A program made the translations under genes and the position numbers. The notes beneath the pieces were generated by a model, which searched no databases, had not been told where the DNA came from, and saw nothing but the letters and a program-made list of their open reading frames with translations. From assembly GCA_039800205.1 (NCBI GenBank), contig JBDLRB010000100.1, positions 1 to 24,563 of the forward strand: a stretch of 24,563 bases of DNA, written 5' to 3'. Each line of letters begins with the position of its first letter. The stretch's first letter is position 1. Shown one piece after another: positions 7,131-14,759 of this stretch. The DNA comes from SYIM01 sp039800205. GTDB taxonomy: Bacteria > Pseudomonadota > Gammaproteobacteria > Burkholderiales > Burkholderiaceae_E.

Positions 7131-7877
7131 ATGAATCAACTCGACTTCAAGGGTCGTCACGCGATCGTGACGGGGGGCGCTACGGGTCTCGGTTACGCGA
7201 TCGCCCAGCGCTTGATCGAATCAGGTGGCAGCGTGACCCTTTGGGATCGCGATGTGGACGGCGCCCAGCGCGCTGCACAGCAACTGGGTTCCGGGACGCA
7301 TGCGGTTCAAGTCGATGTGGCTGAGCATTCGTCGGTCGTGACCGCGCTGGCGCGGACGCGCTCACTGCACGCCCGACTGGATGCGCTGATCAATAGCGCC
7401 GGCATTACCGGGCCCAACACGCGTGTGTGGGACTATCCGGTTGACGCGTGGCGACAAGTCATCGATGTCAATCTCAACGGTATTTTTTATTGCTGCCGCG
7501 AGGCGGTCGGCTGGATGCGCGAGACGGGCTATGGCCGGATCGTCAACATTGCATCGGTGGCGGGCAAGGACGGCAACCCCAACGCCAGTGCCTACAGTGC
7601 CAGCAAGGCGGCCGTCATCGGGTTCACCAAATCACTGGGCAAGGAGCTTGCCGATACCGGCATCCGCGTCAACTGCGTGACGCCTGCCGCAGTCAAGACG
7701 GCCATCTTCGACCAGATGACGCCTGAGCATATTCAATTCATGCTCTCCAAGATTCCGATGGGTCGCTTCGGTCAGCCAGAAGAAATTGCTTCAATGGTGG
7801 CGTGGTTGTGCACCGAAGAGTGCTCGTTCTCGACAGGTGCGGTGTTTGATCTCTCGGGGGGGCGATCGACCTACTGA
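7131..7877 (+). CDS. SDR-family NAD(P)-dependent oxidoreductase
   Basis: This 248-residue classical SDR has TGGATGLG (14-21), an acidic residue after beta-2 (WDRD, NAD-type), NSAG (88-91), and catalytic Ser142, Tyr155 and Lys159 (YSASK). The sequence GKDGNPNASAYSASK and the final SGGRSTY belong to a FabG-like group often found beside sugar-acid genes in Burkholderiales; automatic labels such as 3-oxoacyl-ACP reductase would be misleading. It lies 39 bp after the first SDR, so the two probably form one transcript and may oxidise or reduce successive carbons of one sugar acid. Its stop is 7 bp from the convergent IclR gene stop. Substrate unknown. Confidence 0.85.
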   Translation: MNQLDFKGRHAIVTGGATGLGYAIAQRLIESGGSVTLWDRDVDGAQRAAQQLGSGTHAVQVDVAEHSSVVTALARTRSLHARLDALINSAGITGPNTRVWDYPVDAWRQVIDVNLNGIFYCCREAVGWMRETGYGRIVNIASVAGKDGNPNASAYSASKAAVIGFTKSLGKELADTGIRVNCVTPAAVKTAIFDQMTPEHIQFMLSKIPMGRFGQPEEIASMVAWLCTEECSFSTGAVFDLSGGRSTY

Positions 7878-7884
7878 GGGTCGG

Positions 7885-8667
7885 TCAGTACCGAAGCCCG
7901 CGCCACGTCTCGAGCAGCGCCGGGGCAAGCGCTTGCAGCGCATCTCGAATCTCCTCGATCTGCGGGTTGGCCCAGGGCGGGCCCGCTTGCGCAAAGACGA
8001 CCGATCCGAGCAGCCGTGCAGGCGCCTGAGCGACCGCAACTGCGGTGGCATTGATGCCCGAAACAACGTCGCCCAGGTTGACTGCATGGCCCGCCCGCTC
8101 TGAGCGCTCGATCATGCGTTCAATGCCCGCCATCAAGGCGCGGTCACGCGTGTCCAGCGTCTTGCGATTGATTGCCAGTAATCGGGTCCGCTCGTCCTCG
8201 GGCAACTCAAGCAAGATTGCAAGCCCGCCGGCGGTCTGCATCAGAGGGCGCCGCCCGCCCAACTCGAGCATCAGTCCGGGTGGGGCGGCCATCCCGTCCT
8301 GTCGGGCCACGCACACGGTATCTGCGCCCGACCAGGCCATCACATAGACGGTACCCCCCAGCCGGCGCGCGACGGCCTCGAGCGCTGACCCCATGGGTCG
8401 TTCGAGGTCGTGATGCACCCGCGTGGCAAGGCCCAGTTCGAAGGCGAGGGGCCCGAGGGTGTAGCGGTGCGTCCCAGGGATCCGAAAAGCCATCCGGGCG
8501 TCGATCAGACCGCGCAGCAGCCGATGGGTGGTGGACAGTTCAAGCGCTGCTGCTCGCGCCAGGTCACTGATCCGCCAGCCCAGACGGATATTGCTGGCCA
8601 GCAGGCGCGCAAGCAGTAGCGCGCGATCGAGCGAGCGGGTCTCATTGGTCCGTTGGGGCCGGCTCAT
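7885..8667 (-). CDS. IclR-family transcriptional regulator
   Basis: A 260-residue protein with an N-terminal winged helix-turn-helix (residues ~10-70: SLDRALLLARLLAS, ISDLARAAALELSTTHRLLRGL) and a C-terminal IclR effector domain (~80-255). The effector domain normally senses small organic acids such as keto acids or aromatic acids. The ATG at 8667 gives the normal family length; the frame is open to 8766, but the extra residues are not family-like. It is transcribed divergently from the first Bug receptor operon, and a palindrome fit for IclR lies between them. I infer that it controls the downstream sugar-acid operon and possibly itself. Confidence 0.9.
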   Translation of the reverse strand: MSRPQRTNETRSLDRALLLARLLASNIRLGWRISDLARAAALELSTTHRLLRGLIDARMAFRIPGTHRYTLGPLAFELGLATRVHHDLERPMGSALEAVARRLGGTVYVMAWSGADTVCVARQDGMAAPPGLMLELGGRRPLMQTAGGLAILLELPEDERTRLLAINRKTLDTRDRALMAGIERMIERSERAGHAVNLGDVVSGINATAVAVAQAPARLLGSVVFAQAGPPWANPQIEEIRDALQALAPALLETWRGLRY

Positions 8668-8723
8668 GGTCGTGAACCCCACATTCGAAGTGCGATGAAC
8701 GGAGTCTACCGAATCGAGCAGAG

Positions 8724-8742
8724 TTTTCCGCTGAACGGAAAA
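8724..8742. promoter_or_regulatory. Palindrome TTTTCCG-N5-CGGAAAA, candidate IclR operator
   Basis: Perfect 7-bp arms separated by CTGAA, in the 176-bp region between iclR and the divergent Bug gene. Many IclR-family operators are short palindromes with TTCCG/CGGAA arms and a 5-bp centre, so form and location both fit. No convincing -35/-10 pair could be assigned around it. Confidence 0.6.
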
Positions 8743-8843
8743 ACGGGAGCGGTCGGGGCTGCTCAATTTTCATCGGCTGAACTAGGCTCGATTCAGCAAT
8801 TCGCCTCTGATCCGTTCCCCTTCAAAATACGGAGACCCCTGTC

Positions 8844-9857
8844 ATGAAGCACATCCGACTGTCCTTGAAATCCAGCGCCCCGAGACCACGACGGGCCGTG
8901 CTTGCAGCGGCGCTCTGCCTGGCGGCCTCGGCGCTTGCACCGACCGTCGTCCTGGCGCAAGCGTATCCGGGCAAGCCTGTGCGGGTGGTCGTGCCTTTCC
9001 CGGCCGGCTCGGGCGTTGATACGGTCGCCCGGCAGGTCATTTCGAAGATGGCTCCGGCGCTGGGTCAACCCATTGTCATTGACAATCGGGCGGGTGCGGG
9101 GGGCAATATCGGGACCGAGCATGTGGCTCGGCAAGCGGCAGATGGCTACACCCTGTTGTTTACTGCGACGCAACTGGTGGGCAATCCCGGTCTGGGCAAT
9201 ACCCGCTACGATGCCATTCGCGATTTTGCGCCGGTCGCGCTGGTGTCGCGCATCCCCGCCCTGCTGGTGGTGCCGGCCTCGTCCCCGGTCAACACGCTGC
9301 AGGACTTGGTGGCCCTGGCCCGCAGCAAGCCCGGGGTGCTCAGTTATGCGTCGGGCGGCAATGGCGGTATCGGGCATTACGCGGGTGAGTTGTTCAAGAC
9401 TCATGGCGGCAATCTGGACATCGTGCATGTGCCCTACAAGAGCGCGGCCGAGCAGGTGATGAGTGTCATGCAGGATCAGACCCAGCTTGGGTTTCCCGCC
9501 TTGATGATTGCGTTGCCTCAGGTCAGGGCCGGCAAGCTGAAGCCGCTGGCCGTCACGACAGCAAACCGCAGCCCGCTGTTCCCGGACGTACCGACCACGC
9601 GTGAGGCCCTGCAGCCCGGCTTCACGCTGGACGCGTGGTATGGCCTGCTGGCGCCCGCAGGTACACCGAAGGCCGTTGTCGATCGTCTGAATACCGAGCT
9701 TCGCGCCGTGCTTGCTGACCCAGCCGTTCGGAAGACCCTGATGCAAGGCAGTCACGAGATCGTGGGCAGTTCGCCGGCCCAATTCGCCCAGACGATTGCG
9801 GCCGACCTGAAGCTGTGGACGGATCTGGCCGTCAAGCTGAAGGTCAAGGTTGATTGA
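8844..9857 (+). CDS. Bug/TctC-family periplasmic substrate-binding protein (1)
   Basis: A 337-residue receptor with a long twin-basic signal peptide (RRAVLAAALCLAASAL, cleavage around residues 38-39, VLAQ). The mature part starts YPGKPVRVVVPFPAGSG, followed by IDNRAGAGGNIGTEHVA, ADGYTLLF and VPYKSAAEQV, the standard Bug pattern in which two ligand-binding loops hold a carboxylate. Bug proteins feed TctAB tripartite tricarboxylate transporters or act as sensors; no tctA or tctB is seen in the window, so it must share a distant transporter or have another role. RBS GGAG precedes the ATG. The next gene begins 2 nt after its stop, so it is co-translated with the sugar-acid enolase. Confidence 0.9.
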   Translation: MKHIRLSLKSSAPRPRRAVLAAALCLAASALAPTVVLAQAYPGKPVRVVVPFPAGSGVDTVARQVISKMAPALGQPIVIDNRAGAGGNIGTEHVARQAADGYTLLFTATQLVGNPGLGNTRYDAIRDFAPVALVSRIPALLVVPASSPVNTLQDLVALARSKPGVLSYASGGNGGIGHYAGELFKTHGGNLDIVHVPYKSAAEQVMSVMQDQTQLGFPALMIALPQVRAGKLKPLAVTTANRSPLFPDVPTTREALQPGFTLDAWYGLLAPAGTPKAVVDRLNTELRAVLADPAVRKTLMQGSHEIVGSSPAQFAQTIAADLKLWTDLAVKLKVKVD

Positions 9858-9859
9858 GC

Positions 9860-10954
9860 ATGAAAGTGCGTTCGGTCTCGACGGTGACCTTTGCTCAGCC
9901 CATGATCCCCATTCACCAGGGGAATTTCCCGGGCATGCTGGATCTGGTTCTGACCATCGTCGAGGCTGAGGACGGCCATCGGGGCTATTCGCTCGCACGC
10001 ACTCATGGCGGGCAGCCCGGCTCAACCATCGCGGCTCCCATCGAGGTGTCGCTCGCACCGCGAGTGATCGGAACAGCGGCCCGCGAGCCCGAGGAGGCGT
10101 GGCTGCGGATGCTTGCCCTCGAGCCAGCGGGCTATGTCAGCGTGTTTTCAATCAGCGCGGTCGATGTGGCTCTCTGGGACCTCGCTGCCCGACTGGATGG
10201 ACAACGGGTCGCCGACCGTATCGGGCTCAAGAGAGCCGCTGTGCAGGCCTACGCAAGCTCCACGCATTACGCCGCGATCGACGACTATGTGCATGATCTG
10301 CGGCATGCGCTGCAGCGAGGTTTTCGCGCCTACAAGGTTCATCCGTTCTATGACCCAGACCGTGATATTGCGCTGGCCCGAGCGCTGCGTGACGCGGCCG
10401 GACCCGATGTGCTGTTGATGCTTGATGCCGCCAAGCGATACGATCGTGCGGCCTCGTTGAGGGTGGGGCGAGTCCTGCAGCAGCTTGATTTTCACTGGTT
10501 CGAGGAGCCGCTTGCGCAGCATGATTGGGAGGGCTATCGGTTGCTTCGGGCACAGCTTGAGATTGATGTCGTGGGCGGCGAAACCCTGCCCGGGTTGTAC
10601 CCGGCGATTGGAAACGGGTTGGCGGCGGGTGCCTGGGATGCCGTGTTGTGCGATGTCTACTGGAAGGGCGGCATCACCGGTTGCTTGCGCACCATCGAGC
10701 TGTGCCACGGCCGAGGCGTACCGGTCGTCTCGCATCATGGAGCAAGTGCCCTGATGAATCTGGCGAACCTGCATGTGTTGTGTTCGACGCCGGAGCCGAG
10801 CATGGTCGAGGTCTTGTTTCCCGAAGCACCGTATGAATACGGCATGGATCGCTACCCTCGGATCGGGCCCGATGGGATGCTTCATCTGCCACCCGGGCCC
10901 GGGCTTGGCGCAGAGCCGGACTGGGCCTACATCGAGCGCAGCCGTCGAGCCTAG
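9860..10954 (+). CDS. Enolase-superfamily dehydratase/racemase, mandelate racemase-type, with KxH motif
   Basis: This 364-residue protein has the N-terminal capping domain (~1-120) and a TIM barrel with metal ligands Asp189, Glu215/216 (FEEP) and Glu241 (GGE). Opposite bases are expected from Lys159-x-His161 on strand 2 and the Asp265/His292 pair, spaced exactly as the mandelate racemase dyad. Most acid-sugar dehydratases carry KxK on strand 2; KxH here suggests an uncharacterised specificity. It lies between a Bug receptor and an L-rhamnonate-dehydratase-like gene, which points to dehydration of an aldonate or aldarate. ATG 9860 is preferred over the TTG at 9854. A lactonising or racemising role cannot be excluded. 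Confidence 0.85.
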   Translation: MKVRSVSTVTFAQPMIPIHQGNFPGMLDLVLTIVEAEDGHRGYSLARTHGGQPGSTIAAPIEVSLAPRVIGTAAREPEEAWLRMLALEPAGYVSVFSISAVDVALWDLAARLDGQRVADRIGLKRAAVQAYASSTHYAAIDDYVHDLRHALQRGFRAYKVHPFYDPDRDIALARALRDAAGPDVLLMLDAAKRYDRAASLRVGRVLQQLDFHWFEEPLAQHDWEGYRLLRAQLEIDVVGGETLPGLYPAIGNGLAAGAWDAVLCDVYWKGGITGCLRTIELCHGRGVPVVSHHGASALMNLANLHVLCSTPEPSMVEVLFPEAPYEYGMDRYPRIGPDGMLHLPPGPGLGAEPDWAYIERSRRA

Positions 10955-10958
10955 CACC

Positions 10959-12125
10959 ATGAAGATCCGCTCGATCCAGGCGTTCGCGATTCGAAGTGAT
11001 CTGACCGGTGGCCCCGCGCGCACGCCCGAACGACGCCCCGTCTGGACGCGCGATGCCGAGGTGGCCAATCCGATGTCACGCCATCCGCGCTTCAAGCGCT
11101 TGCGTGCCACGTGGCGTCCCACCTGGCCCTCGGTGGGCTGTCTGGTCACCGCCGAGGACGGTCGCTGGGGTTTCGGCATGACCCGCTATGGCAGCCCGGT
11201 CATTGCGCTCATCAACGAGCATCTGGGACCGCTCCTTGTCGGCGAACCGTGTATGGCCACCGAGCGGCTCTGGGACATGATGCAGGGCATCACCTCGCCG
11301 TATGCCGGCGGCTTGTCGTGTTACGCCATCAGCGCGATCGATCTCGCGCTCTGGGACCTGAAGGGGCGCATCCTTGGCGAACCGGTCTACAGTCTCATGG
11401 GAGGGCCGGTCCGGGACGATATCGGCTGCTACGCAACCGGCAACGACACCGACTGGTATATCGAGCAGGGATTCACTGCGACCAAGCTGGCCTGCCCCTA
11501 CGGACCGGTGGATGGTGCAAGCGGTCTGCATCGTAACGAGGCCTTTGTGGCCGACCGTCGGGCGCTCATCGGTGAATCCGTTGATCTGATGCTGGACTGC
11601 TGGATGGCCTTCGACGTGGACTACACGGTGCGTCTGGCTCAGCAGCTTCAGCCTTATCGCCTGGCCTGGATCGAGGACTGTCTGATGCCCGACGATCTCG
11701 ATGGACTGAAGGCCGTGCGCGAGCGATTGCCGGGCCACACGCTCGCGGGGGGCGAGCACTGGTACACCACCGCGCCCTTCGCTCACGCCTTGTCTCGCCG
11801 TCTGCTCGACCTTGTTCAGCCGGATATCGGTTGGGCGTGTGGGCTCACTGGCTGCATCAAGATTGCGGCACTGGCCCAGGCGTTTGGACAGCCGATCGTC
11901 CTTCATGCGGGTATGAATACGCCCTATGGTCAGCATTTCAGTCTGGCCACCAGCAACTGCCCGATGGGGGAGTATTTCGTGGGCTCGGCCCCGGGTGTCC
12001 CCTTCGATGAGGTCCGTTTGACGCCCGGCATGGCGGTGCCAGTGGGCGGGCGCGTGCGCCTCAGCGATGAGCCGGGGTTTGGCCTGGGCCTCACGATGAA
12101 GGACATTCAAGCGATGTGCGTCTGA
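10959..12125 (+). CDS. L-rhamnonate dehydratase-like enolase-superfamily protein
   Basis: A 388-residue protein with landmarks of the RhmD group: CYATGNDTDWY, GPVDGASGLHRNEAFVAD, LMLDCWM (Asp213), AWIEDCL (Glu239), GGEHW (Glu266), QPDIGW (Asp289), and a catalytic His316 27 residues after Asp289 (His-Asp dyad). RhmD dehydrates L-rhamnonate to 2-keto-3-deoxy-L-rhamnonate and also accepts L-lyxonate or L-mannonate in some members. The N-terminal loop that helps read the substrate differs from E. coli RhmD (VWTRDAEVANPMS, without the conserved His), so the real substrate may differ. It starts 4 bp after the previous enolase stop. The frame is open to 10773, but the ATG at 10959 is the domain start. 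Confidence 0.8.
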   Translation: MKIRSIQAFAIRSDLTGGPARTPERRPVWTRDAEVANPMSRHPRFKRLRATWRPTWPSVGCLVTAEDGRWGFGMTRYGSPVIALINEHLGPLLVGEPCMATERLWDMMQGITSPYAGGLSCYAISAIDLALWDLKGRILGEPVYSLMGGPVRDDIGCYATGNDTDWYIEQGFTATKLACPYGPVDGASGLHRNEAFVADRRALIGESVDLMLDCWMAFDVDYTVRLAQQLQPYRLAWIEDCLMPDDLDGLKAVRERLPGHTLAGGEHWYTTAPFAHALSRRLLDLVQPDIGWACGLTGCIKIAALAQAFGQPIVLHAGMNTPYGQHFSLATSNCPMGEYFVGSAPGVPFDEVRLTPGMAVPVGGRVRLSDEPGFGLGLTMKDIQAMCV

Positions 12126-12252
12126 TCCGGGTGTGTTCAGAGCGCCGGGATCTCGCTCGGATGCGCCCTGTTCGGGTGACAGATGCGGCGCATGCATGGA
12201 CAATGGCTCCAGACGGGCCGTGTTCCAAACCAATACTTCCAGGAGACTCCCA

Positions 12253-13230
12253 ATGAAGTTGATCGATCGTCGCCTCGCCCTTGCCTCGGCGCTGTGCCTG
12301 TTCCCAGCCGTGGGGACCTTGGCCCAGACATCGGATGCGTCAGACCGGCGGATTCGCATCGTCGTGCCCTTCGCCCCGGGCGGGCAGTCGGATATCTTCG
12401 CCCGCCTGATTGCGCAGAAGATGACCGAGCAGACGCGGCAGACCGTGGTCGTCGAGAATCGACCCGGAGCCGGAGGCACGATCGGGGCCGGTTTGGTCGC
12501 CAAGTCGCGCCCGGACGGACAGACCTTGTTGCTGTCCGATGTGGCGATGTATACGGTAGCGCCCGTCCTCCAGCGGAAACTGTCCTATTCCAGGGCTGAA
12601 CTGGCACCGGTCATTCAGGTGTCGCGTGCGCCTCAGCTTCTCATCACCGCTTCAGGCTCACGGATCAAATCCTTCAATGATGCGCTCAAGCAGATCAGGC
12701 AGTCGCCGGGCAGCGTGAACATTGCGTCATCGGGCATTGGCGCCAGCGGTCATCTGACGCTCGCGCTGATGAACCAGATGGCGGGCACCCGCTTTGAGCA
12801 TCTGCCCTACAAGGGGGGCGGAGCCGCCTTGAATGACGTGCTGGGCGGTCAGGCCGAGCTGATGTTCATTGGAACCCCGCCCGCCATGCCGCTGCTTGCC
12901 AACGGTCGGCTGCGAGCCCTCGCCGTCACCACCGCACAGCGTGTGCCAGACCTGCCCGATGTTCCGACTTTAGGCGAATTGGGTATTCCTGGCTTTGATT
13001 CAACCAGTGGGCAGGGCGTATTCGCAGCCGGTGGGACGCCCGCCGATGTGGTTCAGCGGCTCAATGGTGAACTGGCTCGCATCATGGCGTTGCCGGATGT
13101 CCAGAAGCGGTGGCGAGAACTGGGTGCGGAGGCGGTCAGCGAGAGTCCCGCTCGATTCAAAGCGTGGCTGGACAGCGAAACGGACAAATGGACCCAGGTG
13201 ATCCGCGAGACGAAGATTTCGCTGGATTGA
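12253..13230 (+). CDS. Bug/TctC-family periplasmic substrate-binding protein (2)
   Basis: A 325-residue receptor. AGGAGA ends 6 nt before ATG 12253 and decides this start over an in-frame upstream extension to 12133. The signal peptide MKLIDRRLALASALCLFPA is cleaved near TLAQ. The mature part has RIRIVVPFAPGGQSD, VENRPGAGGTIGAG, PDGQTLLLSD and LPYKGGGAALND, all standard Bug positions. It lies 127 bp after the RhmD-like gene and 42 bp before the UxaA-type dehydratase, so it is most likely the receptor for that enzyme's substrate or a precursor. No TctAB membrane genes are nearby. Confidence 0.9.
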   Translation: MKLIDRRLALASALCLFPAVGTLAQTSDASDRRIRIVVPFAPGGQSDIFARLIAQKMTEQTRQTVVVENRPGAGGTIGAGLVAKSRPDGQTLLLSDVAMYTVAPVLQRKLSYSRAELAPVIQVSRAPQLLITASGSRIKSFNDALKQIRQSPGSVNIASSGIGASGHLTLALMNQMAGTRFEHLPYKGGGAALNDVLGGQAELMFIGTPPAMPLLANGRLRALAVTTAQRVPDLPDVPTLGELGIPGFDSTSGQGVFAAGGTPADVVQRLNGELARIMALPDVQKRWRELGAEAVSESPARFKAWLDSETDKWTQVIRETKISLD

Positions 13231-13272
13231 TACGGTTCTCGGTCGACACGCGCACAGAGGTCAGGGGAAGTC

Positions 13273-14436
13273 ATGGGGCAACGGGTATTCGAGGGCTACG
13301 TTCGTCCCGATGGCAGAGCGGGGGTACGCAATTACCTCCTGATTCTGTCCGTCGGGCATCTCACTGGACCGACGGCACGCCGAATCGCGCGTGCATTGCC
13401 GGGGTCACGCCTGGTCGCGATGCCCTACGGCAGCGGCCTGATCGGCGCGGATCGTGATCTTCAGTTTCGAGCGCTGGTCGGCATGGCTCAGCACCCCAAT
13501 GTCGGTGCAGTACTGATGATTGGAACCGATGGGCCGAAGCTCAAGGCGCTCGATCAGACGATTCGGGCTTCGGGGCAATCGATCGTGACGCTGTGCCTGG
13601 ATGACCACGGGCACGATGCGTTGACGCTCTCTGATCGCGGTCTTCGGGAGGGGGCTCGACTGATGCGCGAGATGTCCCGCCTTCGTCGGCGCACGGTGTC
13701 GGCCACCGCCTTGTTGCTGGGGGTGGAATGCGGGCGCTCGGACCCCAGCTCCGGAATCGTGGCCAATCCCTTGATCGGGCGGGTCGTTGACCGACTGGTG
13801 GACGAAGGCGGTCAAGCCGTTTTTGGCGAGACCATGGAATGGCTGGGCGCGGAACATCTGTTGCGGCGCCGGGGGCGCACCGAGGCCGTGGGCGATGCGG
13901 TGGCCGGCGCCGTCTTGCGTCGGGAGCGGCTGGCCATTGACAGCGGCCTCGATCTGCTGGGCAATAATCCAAACCCGACCAATGTCGCCGCCGGCTTGTC
14001 GACGATCGAGGAGAAGTCGCTGGGCTCGATTGCCAAGAGTGGATCGAGACCGATCGAAAGCCTGGTGGGCATCGGTGAAGTCATCAAAGGCCCGGGTGTG
14101 CATGCGATGGATGCACCCGCCTTTTCGCCAGAGTCGCTGACGGGTTTCGTCGCTTCGGGCGCGCAGCTCATGCTGTTCTCGACCGGCGTCGGAAACAGTT
14201 ACGTGAGCGCGCTCGCGCCCACCATCAAACTGTCGGCCAACCCTGAGGCCTGCAAGGTCCTGCACGAACAGCTGGATTTCGACGCCAGCGCGGTGACGCT
14301 GGGTACGACTTCACCGGACGAGGCGACCGAGCGTCTGCTCGAGCTCTGCATGGAGATTGCCTCGGGCAGCCTCACCTGGGGCGAGGTGCTCGATGAGGGC
14401 GATGAGGTCCTCAGCCGGATCGGGGAGGCGCTTTGA
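13273..14436 (+). CDS. UxaA/GarD-type altronate (or aldarate) dehydratase, catalytic subunit without SAF domain
   Basis: A 387-residue protein of the UxaA C-terminal family: GRAGVRNYLLIL near the N-terminus, MPYGSGLIG, VECGRSDPSSGI (~151-162), FGETMEWLGAEHLL (184-197), NNPNPTNVAAGLSTIEEKSLG and IKGPGVHAMDAPAF. These iron-dependent enzymes dehydrate D-altronate, D-galactarate or related acids to 2-keto-3-deoxy acids. In E. coli UxaA the SAF domain precedes this region in one chain; here it is encoded by the next gene, overlapping by 1 nt. An AGGGGAAG ribosome binding site precedes the ATG. Closest alternatives are relatives that act on other hydroxy acids, for example sulfolactate; substrate not assignable. 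Confidence 0.88.
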   Translation: MGQRVFEGYVRPDGRAGVRNYLLILSVGHLTGPTARRIARALPGSRLVAMPYGSGLIGADRDLQFRALVGMAQHPNVGAVLMIGTDGPKLKALDQTIRASGQSIVTLCLDDHGHDALTLSDRGLREGARLMREMSRLRRRTVSATALLLGVECGRSDPSSGIVANPLIGRVVDRLVDEGGQAVFGETMEWLGAEHLLRRRGRTEAVGDAVAGAVLRRERLAIDSGLDLLGNNPNPTNVAAGLSTIEEKSLGSIAKSGSRPIESLVGIGEVIKGPGVHAMDAPAFSPESLTGFVASGAQLMLFSTGVGNSYVSALAPTIKLSANPEACKVLHEQLDFDASAVTLGTTSPDEATERLLELCMEIASGSLTWGEVLDEGDEVLSRIGEAL

Positions 14437-14759
14437 TGTCAATCGATCGGACAACATCATGCAGCGTCGACGCGGCGGATTCTCAAGTAGACGCGTTGCA
14501 GCTTGACGAACGAGACTCGGTCGCCACGCTGCTCCATGCCATCGAGGCCGGCCAGACCTGTACGGTCGCGACGCCGGGCGGTCTTCGTCAGCTGCTCGCG
14601 ATCGATCGGATTCCCATGCATCACAAGATCGCTCTGCAAGCGATCTCAAAAGGGACACCCCTGCAGAAGTACGGTGAAGTGATTGGCGAGGCTCGGGTCG
14701 ATATTGCAGCAGGGGCCCACGTGCACATTCACAATCTGGTGAGCCTGCGTGCGCGCTAG
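14436..14759 (+). CDS. SAF-domain small subunit of UxaA-type dehydratase
   Basis: This 107-residue protein has, from ~residue 59 to the end, the UxaA N-terminal SAF pattern: MHHKIALQAISKG, LQKYGEVIG, DIAAGAHVHIHNLVS. The N-terminal ~35 residues are variable. The SAF domain is thought to shape or gate the active site of the large subunit. Its ATG shares one base with the large-subunit TGA (TGATG), so translation is coupled and the two products surely form one enzyme. The TAG stop lies inside CTAG, whose other strand is the stop of the converging broken ligase gene, so the two genes overlap by 4 bp. Confidence 0.88.
   Translation: MSIDRTTSCSVDAADSQVDALQLDERDSVATLLHAIEAGQTCTVATPGGLRQLLAIDRIPMHHKIALQAISKGTPLQKYGEVIGEARVDIAAGAHVHIHNLVSLRAR

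Noticed and set aside
7878..7884. Bidirectional terminator between the second SDR and iclR
   Set aside because: Only 7 bp separate the stops and no hairpin with a T-run is present.
8793..10058. Long minus-strand frame (421 codons) opposite the first Bug receptor
   Set aside because: Composition is rich in Arg, Gln, His and Gly, as expected of an antisense frame; the plus strand encodes a full Bug receptor and the start of the enolase.
12161..12193. Inverted repeat ATGCGCC ... GGCGCAT before the second Bug gene
   Set aside because: The 7-bp arms are separated by 19 nt; with no T-run and no promoter context, chance is as likely as a regulatory hairpin.
11076..12503. Long minus-strand frame (475 codons) opposite the RhmD-like gene
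   Set aside because: It is antisense to a well-supported enolase-superfamily gene and resembles no protein family.
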